A stretch of DNA of 18,918 nt. Origin: Rhodospirillaceae bacterium (GTDB lineage Bacteria; Pseudomonadota; Alphaproteobacteria; UBA8366; GCA-2717185). Both the position numbers and the translations under genes were made by a program. The DNA is taken from the NCBI GenBank assembly GCA_002717185.1, contig PBDC01000105.1, forward strand, positions 1 through 18,918, written 5' to 3'. Positions 1-7,770 of this stretch are shown here, piece by piece (the stretch's first letter is position 1; the number at the start of each line of letters is the position of its first letter). The notes below the pieces were generated by a model that did not search any database, had not been told where the DNA came from, and was given only the letters and a program-made list of their open reading frames with translations.

Positions 1-575
1 TGGAACTGACTGGGGGTGTCGAGATCGACTATCTACGCCCCTCGCCGCATTGCGGGATCAAGATGCAAAACGTGCGGGTTCCAGCGGAAAACATGCTAGG
101 ACCAGAGGGCGATGCCTTCGACGCGATTTCGCTTCCTATGCGGCGGACCGAAGACGCCATTTTTGCTGCGTCGAAAGCCGGCGCAATCCGCCATCTCCTG
201 AAACACATCTGCGCCGAAGCACCTACATTGGCAAATAATGAGGAAAGCCTAACGGAGTTGGGCAAATTGTCCGCAGCGAGCGCGGGGTTGGGCGCCCTAG
301 CTTTCCAAGGGGCTGAGCTGCTAGACATAGACCCGGTCGGTAATGCCGACGCGGTGGGCGCTATCGCGGCTTCCGCCCGTGAATGGGCCAGCAGCCTGCA
401 TGAAAGGATAACCGCGCTTATCGACACAACCCAGTGGACGCCCTCGCCAACGCTGGCAGCGGCCTGCCTGGACCTCGGGAAATCTTTGGGCATTGCACGC
501 GGCGCATACGCAATTCAAGCGCGCCGCCGCGGGGTCGCCCTCTTCGAACGAACAACTGAAATCAATACCTCATGA
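1..575 (+). CDS. Acyl-CoA dehydrogenase family protein, C-terminal part (5' end outside window)
   Basis: The reading frame is open from the first complete codon at position 3, so the start lies upstream of the window. The segment with VRVPAENMLGPEG (about positions 72-110) is the beta-domain to C-terminal-domain junction typical of acyl-CoA dehydrogenases, which oxidise acyl-CoA thioesters at C2-C3 using FAD. About 160 helical residues follow. They are divergent: I see neither the usual RxQFG motif nor the catalytic-loop YEGTxE motif, so this may be an atypical or non-canonical member. The TGA stop overlaps the start of the next gene (ATGA, 572-575), implying translational coupling with the MoxR and CoxE-type genes. 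The family assignment is good; the substrate is unknown. Confidence 0.75.
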   Translation, partial: ELTGGVEIDYLRPSPHCGIKMQNVRVPAENMLGPEGDAFDAISLPMRRTEDAIFAASKAGAIRHLLKHICAEAPTLANNEESLTELGKLSAASAGLGALAFQGAELLDIDPVGNADAVGAIAASAREWASSLHERITALIDTTQWTPSPTLAAACLDLGKSLGIARGAYAIQARRRGVALFERTTEINTS

Positions 576-1528
576 ACGACATCGTTTCACAGGACGCGCT
601 CGACAAGAAACTTTCCTCCGTCGACACTATAGCCGATGGCCTCGGCAGCATCGGCTATATCGCCTCGCGCCGCATCGCGACCGCTATCTTCGTCGCAGAG
701 AACCTATCCAAACCGATTCTAGTCGAAGGATCGGCCGGCGTAGGTAAAACCGAGCTAGCCCTCTCGACCGCTCAATGGCTTGGACTACCTCTTATCCGGA
801 TGCAGTGTTACGAAGGGCTAGACGAGTCAAAGGCCCTTTACGAATGGAAGTACGGCAAGCAGCTACTCTACACCCAGATCCTCAAGGACAAGATGGGAGA
901 CACGCTATCCGATACGAAGGGCCTGGACGAAGCGATGCAGCGCCTACACGGGTTTGGCGACCTGTTCTTTTCAGAAGAGTTCCTGGAGCCGCGGCCATTG
1001 CTGAAGGCATTACGCCAGAAGCATGGCGCCGTCTTATTAATCGATGAGGTAGATAAGTCGGACGAAGAATTTGAAGCCTTTCTGTTGGAAATTCTATCTG
1101 CTTTCCAAATTTCAATTCCCGAGATTGGCACTATCAAGGCATCTGCTCCGCCGCTCGTTTTCCTTACATCAAACAATATGCGCGAGATGGGCGACGCTCT
1201 AAAGCGTCGCTGCCTGCACCTATTCATCCCGCTCCCTGATGCCAAACTAGAACGTGAGATCGTCGCCTCACGCGTGCCGGAAATAGAGGAACGGCTGCGG
1301 CGCCAGCTCGTCGCATTCGTTCAGATGCTGCGTGAAGAGGACCTGAAGAAACTGCCATCGATCTCAGAAACGATCGACTGGGCCCGGGTGCTCCTGCTGC
1401 TGCACGCGGACGCGTTAGATGCCGATTTGGTGCGTGATACGCTGAACGTTCTACTGAAATTCGAGCAGGATATCGCTGCCGTGGAGCGCAGCGTCGCTGA
1501 ATTGACCCGTAAAGCAAAGCAGGCCTAA
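572..1528 (+). CDS. MoxR family AAA+ ATPase, CoxD-like
   Basis: This 318-residue AAA+ ATPase has a Walker A motif GSAGVGKT (residues 53-60), a Walker B LLIDEVD (about 155-161), a sensor-1 region TSNN (199-202) and an arginine-rich KRR segment (211-213) that may hold the arginine finger. The FFSEEFLEPRPLLKAL stretch before Walker B is characteristic of CoxD/MoxR proteins. Such ATPases act as chaperones that remodel or metallate a partner enzyme together with a VWA protein; CoxD and CoxE serve the Mo-Cu CO dehydrogenase of Oligotropha. The gene starts in an ATGA overlap with the upstream acyl-CoA dehydrogenase frame and has no strong ribosome site of its own, so coupling is likely. No molybdenum hydroxylase gene is visible here, so the client enzyme is unknown. 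Confidence 0.9.
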   Translation: MNDIVSQDALDKKLSSVDTIADGLGSIGYIASRRIATAIFVAENLSKPILVEGSAGVGKTELALSTAQWLGLPLIRMQCYEGLDESKALYEWKYGKQLLYTQILKDKMGDTLSDTKGLDEAMQRLHGFGDLFFSEEFLEPRPLLKALRQKHGAVLLIDEVDKSDEEFEAFLLEILSAFQISIPEIGTIKASAPPLVFLTSNNMREMGDALKRRCLHLFIPLPDAKLEREIVASRVPEIEERLRRQLVAFVQMLREEDLKKLPSISETIDWARVLLLLHADALDADLVRDTLNVLLKFEQDIAAVERSVAELTRKAKQA

Positions 1529-1538
1529 CCCAAGCTTC

Positions 1539-2891
1539 ATGCAGCAGACCCTCGAAAACTTCCTTCGTGCATTGCGGGCCATGGATGTCCGCGTCTCACC
1601 AGCGGAGGCAATCGACGCACACAGTACAGTCGACAGCGTAGGCTATAGCAACCGCACATTGTTGAAAGATTCGCTGTGCATAGCACTGGCTAAATCCGAA
1701 GACGAGGTCGAGCGCTTTGACGAATGCTTCGATATTTTCTTTGACCGCGACGAGTTCCGCGATCGAGAAACGGATAACGATGGCGAAGGCCTAACCGATG
1801 CTGAAAGCGAGATGTTGGGCCAACTGCCACTGGCCGAAATGCTGCTGGATGGTAGCGAGACGGAGATGGCCCAAGCGATGGAGCAGGCTGCTAACGAGGC
1901 CGGTGTAGCCAATATCAGATTTTCAACACAGCGTGGCCTGTTTACCCGGCGCATTCTCGACCGTATGGGACTACGCGATCTGGAGCGCTTAATCGCTTCG
2001 TTGAACCGACAGGAAGGCGAAGCCGCCTCTACCGAAATGGCGCAGCGCCTGGAAGAAGGTAGAGGTTACCTATTCGAAGAAGTCCGGCAATATATCGACC
2101 GCCAGTTCGACCTATATGCTCGAAATGCGGGCGAAGAGTTGCGCGAAGAGTTCCTGGCTAAGACCAATCTGTCCTCGATCGAACGGCGTGATTTCGATCG
2201 CATGCACCGGATCGTTCGTCGTATGGCGAAGAAACTCGCAACCCGTTACGCTCGCCGCCGCAAACACACCAAACGCGGCGTGCTCGACGTTCGCAGAACT
2301 CTGCGTAAGAGTATGCCCCATGATGGGATCCCTTTCGAAACCGTATGGAAGCAGACCAAGATCGAGCGACCACGCATCGTCGTAATCGTTGACGTATCAC
2401 AATCAGTTGCTGCGGCGGCGCGTTTCCTTTTGCTCTTCCTCTATTCGCTGCATGAGGTAATAGCGACCCTGCGTGCTTTTGCCTTTTCCAGCCATCTGAT
2501 CGAGGTCAGCGATATTCTGAAGGAAAGGGATGTCGAGGAAGCCATACCAGAAATTCTCGAGAAAATCGGGTTTCGCTCAACCGACTACGGCCGCGCCCTG
2601 GAGGATTTCGAAGACCTACATATGGACACCCTCGACCGACATACGACGGTTATTATCTTGGGTGACGGGCGCTCCAATGACACTGACCCGCGCATGGATC
2701 TGATGCGACAGATTCACAACCGGTCAAAATCGGTGATTTGGCTCAATCCGGAACCGGAGCCCTTCTGGGGAACTGGGGATTCTGAGATGCACCGCTATCG
2801 GACCTTCTGCCATGTCGCCAGGACCTGCAGCACTATTCAGGACCTGGAGCGGGTCGTCGACGATGTGATGAAGACTTATTTCCGCGTCTAA
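1539..2891 (+). CDS. VWA domain-containing protein, CoxE-like
   Basis: The 450-residue protein has an acidic helical N-terminal half and a C-terminal von Willebrand A domain. The linker RGVLDVRRTLRKSMPHDG (about residues 246-263), followed by a MIDAS motif DVSQS (285-289), is the CoxE hallmark. Further MIDAS-like positions are T348/D349 and D376 in GDGRSN. The N-terminal region (roughly 70-120) is rich in Asp and Glu. CoxE-type proteins work with a MoxR ATPase in the cytoplasm to mature or activate a client enzyme. The gene begins 10 bp after the ATPase stop and ends just before a terminator, so it closes the plus-strand operon. Family identity is well supported; the client is not. Confidence 0.9.
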   Translation: MQQTLENFLRALRAMDVRVSPAEAIDAHSTVDSVGYSNRTLLKDSLCIALAKSEDEVERFDECFDIFFDRDEFRDRETDNDGEGLTDAESEMLGQLPLAEMLLDGSETEMAQAMEQAANEAGVANIRFSTQRGLFTRRILDRMGLRDLERLIASLNRQEGEAASTEMAQRLEEGRGYLFEEVRQYIDRQFDLYARNAGEELREEFLAKTNLSSIERRDFDRMHRIVRRMAKKLATRYARRRKHTKRGVLDVRRTLRKSMPHDGIPFETVWKQTKIERPRIVVIVDVSQSVAAAARFLLLFLYSLHEVIATLRAFAFSSHLIEVSDILKERDVEEAIPEILEKIGFRSTDYGRALEDFEDLHMDTLDRHTTVIILGDGRSNDTDPRMDLMRQIHNRSKSVIWLNPEPEPFWGTGDSEMHRYRTFCHVARTCSTIQDLERVVDDVMKTYFRV

Positions 2892-2908
2892 TTCAGCAAG
2901 AGATAAAA

Positions 2909-2934
2909 AAATGGGCGGCTCACGCCGCCCATTT
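2909..2934 (-). terminator. Intrinsic terminator between convergent operons
   Basis: A perfect 9-bp GC-rich stem (2911-2919 with 2924-2932, loop TCAC), extended by two A-T pairs, is followed on the minus strand by a run of seven T (RNA U-tract). This is a textbook terminator for the minus-strand TAXI gene that ends at 2958. On the plus strand the same hairpin lies 17 bp after the CoxE-like stop but is followed by only a short T run, so it may serve that side less efficiently. Confidence 0.9.
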
Positions 2935-2957
2935 CGATAAAGGCAAAAGCCCAATCT

Positions 2958-4121
2958 TTAGTCGAGACCCGCCTTCTTGCGATGGTCAGCCCAATATCCC
3001 GGCCAAGCCTTGGCAGCCTTGATTTTGTTACCTTTCTTCTTCTCAGCAGCACGCCACTGGTTGAACGCATCTGTCGCGTTGTCCCATTCCTCGATCACCT
3101 TAGCATGACGAGCCAGTCGTGCCTGGTTCCAGGCTTCATCTTCCGAAGTCCAGACACCCTTCTCCTTTAAATATTTCACGGAACCACGATGCCAGGCGAC
3201 ATCGGCCGGTGTGCGACCTGCCTTCGAAAGTATCCAGTTCTTGGTCGTCGCATTGACGTCCTTGTACAGATCAAAGGCGTCATGCATTGCCTTGGTCACC
3301 GTATAAACCTCTTCCGCACTGCGGTCGGCATAAGTCGACATCATCGGATAGCGGAATTCGATGATATTAACTGGCTTGCCCTTTTCCATGCCGGCACCAT
3401 CATCGATGCTCAGCGGCGAGTACATCGGGGCAATTTTCTGGATACGAGCCCAACCTTCCTTGTTTTTCGGATCGAATTGGACCCAGTCGATGCCAGCTGG
3501 AGAGGCTTCGAGTTCACGCGTAATACCCGAATAGGGCGACATCAGGAAGCCATCGATTTTACCAGTGAGACGGGCGCCTTTCATAACGCCGTATCCGCCA
3601 AACCAAACCGCCTTGATATCGTCCCGCGTCAGCCCTGCATAGGCCAGCAACGCATCGGTCTTCACATTGACCGACGGGTTACCCTTAACATAGCCGAGGC
3701 GGACGCCCTTCAAGTTAGCGCCATCGGCAAACTTTGAACCTTTCGGCACGGTCAGGCCGGTTCCCGTTGGTGGGGCAAGAACGATCCGCAGATCCTGCGG
3801 TCCCCAGGACTGCACGGCGAAATCATAGGTGCCTTCCGCGGCGAAAAATGCTTCCGTCGCCAGAAACCCATAATGTGCCTTACGCTGTGTAACCGGCAGC
3901 ATACGGCCGATGCCAGTACCCGACGGCACAATACGTATACGTGTGCCAAACTTTTTCTGGAACGCGTTCGCGACGGCCGAGGCCTGAGCGAACCCAGCGC
4001 TGCCGAAATCGTACGACGTCCATACCATTGTTTTAGGCAGGTCGGCTGCTTGCACGATACCAGACGCCAGAAGCGCCGCGGCACCGCCTGCCACCTGCCA
4101 TAATTGTTTCTTTAGACCCAT
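2958..4121 (-). CDS. TAXI family TRAP transporter solute-binding protein
   Basis: This 387-residue periplasmic binding protein captures an organic acid for the neighbouring TRAP permease. Residues 1-25 form a Sec signal peptide (basic start, hydrophobic core, VQA before the predicted cut at 25/26). The mature part carries the TAXI pattern: the early GSAGFAQASAVANAF helix, the PSGTGIGRMLPVTQRKAHYG ligand-loop region, and the LKGVRLGYVKGNPSVNVKTD segment. The ATG start is preceded by AAGGAGG with a 5-nt spacer (4127-4133 on the plus strand). The gene is last in the minus-strand set, has its own candidate promoter upstream and a strong terminator downstream, fitting the higher demand for a binding protein. 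The ligand cannot be deduced. Confidence 0.92.
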   Translation of the reverse strand: MGLKKQLWQVAGGAAALLASGIVQAADLPKTMVWTSYDFGSAGFAQASAVANAFQKKFGTRIRIVPSGTGIGRMLPVTQRKAHYGFLATEAFFAAEGTYDFAVQSWGPQDLRIVLAPPTGTGLTVPKGSKFADGANLKGVRLGYVKGNPSVNVKTDALLAYAGLTRDDIKAVWFGGYGVMKGARLTGKIDGFLMSPYSGITRELEASPAGIDWVQFDPKNKEGWARIQKIAPMYSPLSIDDGAGMEKGKPVNIIEFRYPMMSTYADRSAEEVYTVTKAMHDAFDLYKDVNATTKNWILSKAGRTPADVAWHRGSVKYLKEKGVWTSEDEAWNQARLARHAKVIEEWDNATDAFNQWRAAEKKKGNKIKAAKAWPGYWADHRKKAGLD

Positions 4122-4126
4122 AGTTT

Positions 4127-4133
4127 CCTCCTT
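4127..4133 (-). promoter_or_regulatory. Strong ribosome binding site of the TAXI gene
   Basis: The minus strand reads AAGGAGG, 5 nt before the ATG at 4121. This near-perfect anti-16S match fixes the start of the binding-protein gene and predicts strong translation. Confidence 0.8.
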
Positions 4134-4156
4134 GTTGGTCCGGTTCCTATTTAAGC

Positions 4157-4205
4157 CTTGGGGTTTTCTGCCAGGGACGAAGCATTATTCGCTGCAGCCC
4201 CCAAG
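4157..4205 (-). promoter_or_regulatory. Possible 5'-UTR stem in the TAXI leader
   Basis: CTTGGGG (4157-4163) and CCCCAAG (4199-4205) form a 7-bp inverted repeat with a 35-nt loop. It lies between the candidate promoter at 4236-4244 and the ribosome site, so it would fold in the leader RNA. Its role is unknown and it could be chance. Confidence 0.3.
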
Positions 4206-4235
4206 TCTCATATCATCGTTATTCGCTTCGTCAGA

Positions 4236-4244
4236 ATTATACCA
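4236..4244 (-). promoter_or_regulatory. Extended -10 promoter candidate for the TAXI gene
   Basis: The minus strand reads TGGTATAAT, a perfect sigma-70 TATAAT box with the TGn extension. The -35 position 17 nt upstream (TTAGGT) is weak, which extended -10 promoters tolerate. It lies just after the TRAP permease stop and about 115 nt before the TAXI start, and would allow the binding protein to be made in excess. Three near-copies of ATTCGCT surround it (4187-4193, 4221-4227, 4247-4253 with one change). Confidence 0.45.
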
Positions 4245-4260
4245 ATACTCGCTTCGCTAC

Positions 4261-6216
4261 CTAAGCCTGAGCTTTTGAACCTCGCTGCGCGAACGCGACT
4301 GCGTAACTAGCAACAACGATCACTACCCCGATAAAGAAGCTAATCGTTCCGGGATAAAGCATAAAGGCCGCCCCGATTAGCAAAGGCGCCCGTATAAGCC
4401 ACGTAACGGTCCCTACATAGTAGAGATAGCCTTCAAAAGCGGACGCCATCAGCCACACCGCAATCATGGCGGAACTAACCATCAAGATGATCTCAGTAAA
4501 TTCGCCATTTAGAATAAGGGCCGGGTTGAGCACGAAAATAAACGGAAGGATAAAGTTGATAAGCCCGAGCCGCATCGCCCGCACCCCAATCGCCATAGTA
4601 TCCGCCTTGGCGATGATCGCTGCGGCGACCGCCGCAAGGGCAACCGGAGGCGTAATGTAGGACAGCATGCCCCAGTAGAGGATGAATAAGTGGCTCGCGA
4701 TCGGGTCAAGACCCGCCTGAATGAGAGCTGGGCCGAGGATAATTGCCAGGAAGATATAACAAGCGCTCACCGTCATACCCATGCCAAGCAGAAAACTGGT
4801 AACAGCGCCCATGGCAAGCAGTAGGTAAAGGTTGTCGCCAGCGATCTGCAGCAGTTCACGCGAAAATGCGCCACCGACACCAGTGAAGGCCAAAGCACCA
4901 ACGATCATGCCGACACCGGCCAGGATCGCAATGATATTGGAGATGATTTTAGTCGAGTCGATGATTAACTCGGCCAACGTTTTGAGATTGAACCGTCGTT
5001 CCCCTTTTCGGAATAGGAACGAACACACGATCAAAATGGCTGATGCATAGTAGGGTGCGTAGAGATCCCAGCGCAGCGCGACAAGCATGTAGACCAGGGC
5101 AACGAGACTGGCAATGTAGTACCAGCCGCCCTTAAAGGTCTCCCATAGGTTGGGAATATCCTTTTCTTCCATGCCTTTCAGGCCGTTCACCGCGGCATAG
5201 CCGTCAACCTGCAACAACAGTGCGATGTAGAAAATCATCGCCGGCACGAGAGCTGCAATCATCACCGTTGCGTAGGGCACGTTCAGAAATTCTGCCATAA
5301 GAAAGGCAACCGCGCCCATGACAGGTGGCATCAGCGCGCCACCCGTCGATGCACAGGATTCCACTGCGCCCGCGTAAGTGGACGGATAACCAACCCGTTT
5401 CATCGTAGGGATCGTCAGCTTGCCAGTCGTCACGACGTTGGAGATGACACTTCCACTCAGCGACCCAAAGAAGCCGCTCGATAGAATGGCAACCTTTGCC
5501 GGCCCACCGCGGCTACGCCCCATAAGCGCCGTCGCGAAACTCATGAAGAACTCTCCGCCACCGGTAACCACTAACGCCGAGCCAAAAATCAAAAACCCTA
5601 TCAATAGGTTGCCGGCGACACGCATGGGCACGCCGATAATGCTCTCGAAGCCCATCGCGTGCGATCGCACCAGTTCTAGCGGCGTTTGTCCGACGCCCCA
5701 TAAGAAACCAGGAGCACTATCGGTCCAGAGCGGAAAGGTGAAAAAGAACGTCACGATAATGGCCAGCGCTGTACCACCCGCACGCCGCACCGCCTCAATC
5801 GATAGGAAACAAATCAACGCAGCCATTGCCGTGGGTGTCGGCGGAGCAATGATATCCCAACCCTGCTCAACCATGTCTGAACCGTGATAGGACAGATACA
5901 AGGAAGCCACTAATGTTATGGCAAACAAGATCCAGTCGTAGAACGGTACATGGTTCTCGTCCTTGCGCCGCGCCGGAAATACCAAAAACGAAATGGGCAG
6001 GAAAATGCCAATTAGCAAATAGAAATAGGAATTATCGACCAGAACATAACCAAACGGGTCCCAGCTGAATGTCTGGTTCATCGCGACGAGGATGCCAATA
6101 GCGCCATAAATCAGAGCGATCCAATAGACCAGCCCCGTAATCCTGTTCGTCGGTGTTTCATCGGATAACTCGTCCAATTTCGCCTGGACATCGGCGTCGG
6201 TCGCATCCGTCGTCAC
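4261..6216 (-). CDS. TRAP transporter fused permease (4TM and 12TM subunits)
   Basis: This 651-residue membrane protein fuses the small DctQ-like and large DctM-like TRAP subunits, as usual for TAXI systems. Roughly residues 25-170 hold the small-subunit helices. The large subunit follows, with the diagnostic segment at 251-310 (GSLSGSVISN, TTGKLTIPTMKRVGYPS, ASTGGALMPPVMGAVAFL). It drives Na+- or H+-coupled uptake of the solute delivered by the TAXI protein. The start is GTG at 6216, supported by GAGGAGG four bases upstream (6221-6227). It lies 150 bp after the FAD oxidoreductase gene and 139 bp before the TAXI gene. Full length with no disruption seen. Confidence 0.93.
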   Translation of the reverse strand: MTTDATDADVQAKLDELSDETPTNRITGLVYWIALIYGAIGILVAMNQTFSWDPFGYVLVDNSYFYLLIGIFLPISFLVFPARRKDENHVPFYDWILFAITLVASLYLSYHGSDMVEQGWDIIAPPTPTAMAALICFLSIEAVRRAGGTALAIIVTFFFTFPLWTDSAPGFLWGVGQTPLELVRSHAMGFESIIGVPMRVAGNLLIGFLIFGSALVVTGGGEFFMSFATALMGRSRGGPAKVAILSSGFFGSLSGSVISNVVTTGKLTIPTMKRVGYPSTYAGAVESCASTGGALMPPVMGAVAFLMAEFLNVPYATVMIAALVPAMIFYIALLLQVDGYAAVNGLKGMEEKDIPNLWETFKGGWYYIASLVALVYMLVALRWDLYAPYYASAILIVCSFLFRKGERRFNLKTLAELIIDSTKIISNIIAILAGVGMIVGALAFTGVGGAFSRELLQIAGDNLYLLLAMGAVTSFLLGMGMTVSACYIFLAIILGPALIQAGLDPIASHLFILYWGMLSYITPPVALAAVAAAIIAKADTMAIGVRAMRLGLINFILPFIFVLNPALILNGEFTEIILMVSSAMIAVWLMASAFEGYLYYVGTVTWLIRAPLLIGAAFMLYPGTISFFIGVVIVVASYAVAFAQRGSKAQA

Positions 6217-6220
6217 GGTC

Positions 6221-6227
6221 CCTCCTC
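6221..6227 (-). promoter_or_regulatory. Ribosome binding site fixing a GTG start for the TRAP permease
   Basis: The minus strand reads GAGGAGG and then GACC before GTG at 6216. No better ATG is close by, so this site decides the start. Confidence 0.7.
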
Positions 6228-6247
6228 ATAGATGCGGTTTATTTTGT

Positions 6248-6265
6248 TTCAAATTTTAGTTTGAA
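6248..6265 (-). promoter_or_regulatory. Operator-like inverted repeat upstream of the TRAP permease
   Basis: TTCAAA (6248-6253) and TTTGAA (6260-6265) form a perfect 6-bp dyad separated by six bases. It lies about 32 bp before the permease start and overlaps a minus-strand -10-like TAAAAT. It could bind a dimeric regulator or be chance in AT-rich DNA. Confidence 0.3.
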
Positions 6266-6366
6266 TCGTCTTAGAGAGACCAACCGAACCGCGCGGCGGC
6301 AAAACCTTAACACCCTGCGAAGGCTGATGCGAATCCCATAGTTCGACAAAGACGGTGTCAGGCCAG

Positions 6367-7770
6367 TCAGTTATATTCTGACTGCCGGGCGGCATCCTCG
6401 GCAGCCAACAGGCCGGTTATAACAGACTGGGACAGGCCACCGACGTAACCGGACGCGGCACCACCCTCCAACCCACCGGTCGTAGTCCCGGCAGCGTACA
6501 AGCCTTCGATAGCGCTGTCGTCTTCGCGCAAAACCCTCGCATCACCGTCGATCGCAATACCGCCCATTGTATAGGTAATGCCGGCGCAGACGGGGGCAGC
6601 AAAGAAAGGCGCTGTAAGGATCGGCTTTGGTGTTCCCTTCAAGGTCGTTCTCGGCGGTGACAACGAACCGACAGTGCCAAACGCAATAGCCTCGTTATAG
6701 CGTTTGATCGTCGTGGCGAGATTTTTCGCGCCGATCAATTCTGCCAATTCCGCCGTGCTCTCTGCCTGATGCAGGGTCCCACCTTCACGGGTCAAATGCG
6801 GGTTCACCGAAATTAATCCGCCCTTACCTGCCTCCTCCCAGATTTTCCTATCAAACACAACGAAAGCGGACTGCGGATCCCCGAGATTAGCCACAGCATT
6901 GGCCGCATGCACACCACCGAGCCCCTCATCGTCGATTCGATTGCCGGCTCCATCGACTAGGATCGCCGCGCCGACTAGAGAATCAAAATAGGGATAGGGC
7001 CATAGATTTTCATTGGTTAACGCGTCCAGACTGATCAGATGGCCGTAGAAACGGCTCAACCCGACCGCAACCGCTCCCACTGCTAGCGCCATTCGCAACC
7101 CGTCCCCGGTGCCGGTGCCGGCATTACGCTGATGCAATCGACCCGGCGCCTTCGTGACATGAGCTTCCAGCAAATCCAACGCCGCCTGGAAACCGCCATC
7201 AGCGAGCACCACAGCCTTCGCACGATACAATTTCGCCTCGGATGCGACATCCGCTGTAACGCCGACACATCTGCCGTTTTCTAAAATCAATTTACTGGCC
7301 CGCGCCCTGCGAATGAGGTTCCCGCCACGTTTGGCAAGGTTGCTCCCGAGCCGTCGCAGTAGGACGTCGCCTGCGCGACCTTCCCAGTCCAACCCTGGAC
7401 GAGTGCGTCCCGGCGGGGCAAGCACCCAGCGATGATGCGGACTGGCACTCGCCTTAATAAATTTGCTGCCTTCGCCCTGCAGCCAACGCACGGCGCGTTC
7501 AGCATTGCGAGCCACCGCACGCACGAGGTCAGGTCGGGCATCGTCGCAGAGCCGCTTGATCGATGCCACATGCTTCTCTTCGCTCGACATGATATCAGTC
7601 AGGCAGATATGCAGGGTTCCGCCGGTATATCTGGTGTTACAGAGATAGCGATCCTCCGTGCCCTTTTCCAACACGGCAACATGCAACCCCAGCTGTGCGC
7701 CACGGTTTGCCGCCGTCAGGCCAGCGAGGCCCCCGCCAACGACCACCAGATCATAGGCCCTACTATTCAT
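6367..7770 (-). CDS. FAD-dependent oxidoreductase, FAD_binding_2 (fumarate reductase/TcuA-like) family
   Basis: The 467-residue flavoprotein has an N-terminal Rossmann dinucleotide motif GGGLAG (residues 12-17) with an acidic E35 at the end of strand 2. It also has RNAGTGTGDGLRMA (215-228), GGIAIDG (403-409), IEGLYAAG (421-428), and a C-terminal GG..GYVGGLSQSVITG stretch (436-453). These are the FAD contacts of the succinate dehydrogenase/fumarate reductase flavoprotein superfamily, which includes tricarballylate dehydrogenase and 3-ketosteroid dehydrogenase. No signal peptide or heme motif is seen, so it is probably cytoplasmic. Its ATG at 7770 lies inside the upstream gene (8-bp overlap), implying coupled translation. 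The proximity to a TRAP transporter suggests an organic-acid or acyl substrate, but this is inference. Confidence 0.87.
   Translation of the reverse strand: MNSRAYDLVVVGGGLAGLTAANRGAQLGLHVAVLEKGTEDRYLCNTRYTGGTLHICLTDIMSSEEKHVASIKRLCDDARPDLVRAVARNAERAVRWLQGEGSKFIKASASPHHRWVLAPPGRTRPGLDWEGRAGDVLLRRLGSNLAKRGGNLIRRARASKLILENGRCVGVTADVASEAKLYRAKAVVLADGGFQAALDLLEAHVTKAPGRLHQRNAGTGTGDGLRMALAVGAVAVGLSRFYGHLISLDALTNENLWPYPYFDSLVGAAILVDGAGNRIDDEGLGGVHAANAVANLGDPQSAFVVFDRKIWEEAGKGGLISVNPHLTREGGTLHQAESTAELAELIGAKNLATTIKRYNEAIAFGTVGSLSPPRTTLKGTPKPILTAPFFAAPVCAGITYTMGGIAIDGDARVLREDDSAIEGLYAAGTTTGGLEGGAASGYVGGLSQSVITGLLAAEDAARQSEYN

Noticed and set aside
3189..3737. 182-codon open frame on the plus strand inside the TAXI gene
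   Set aside because: It is antisense to a well-supported gene, has no ribosome site or recognisable domain, and reflects codon bias of the real gene.
5420..5887. 155-codon open frame on the plus strand inside the TRAP permease gene
   Set aside because: Antisense shadow of a membrane protein gene with the expected odd composition.
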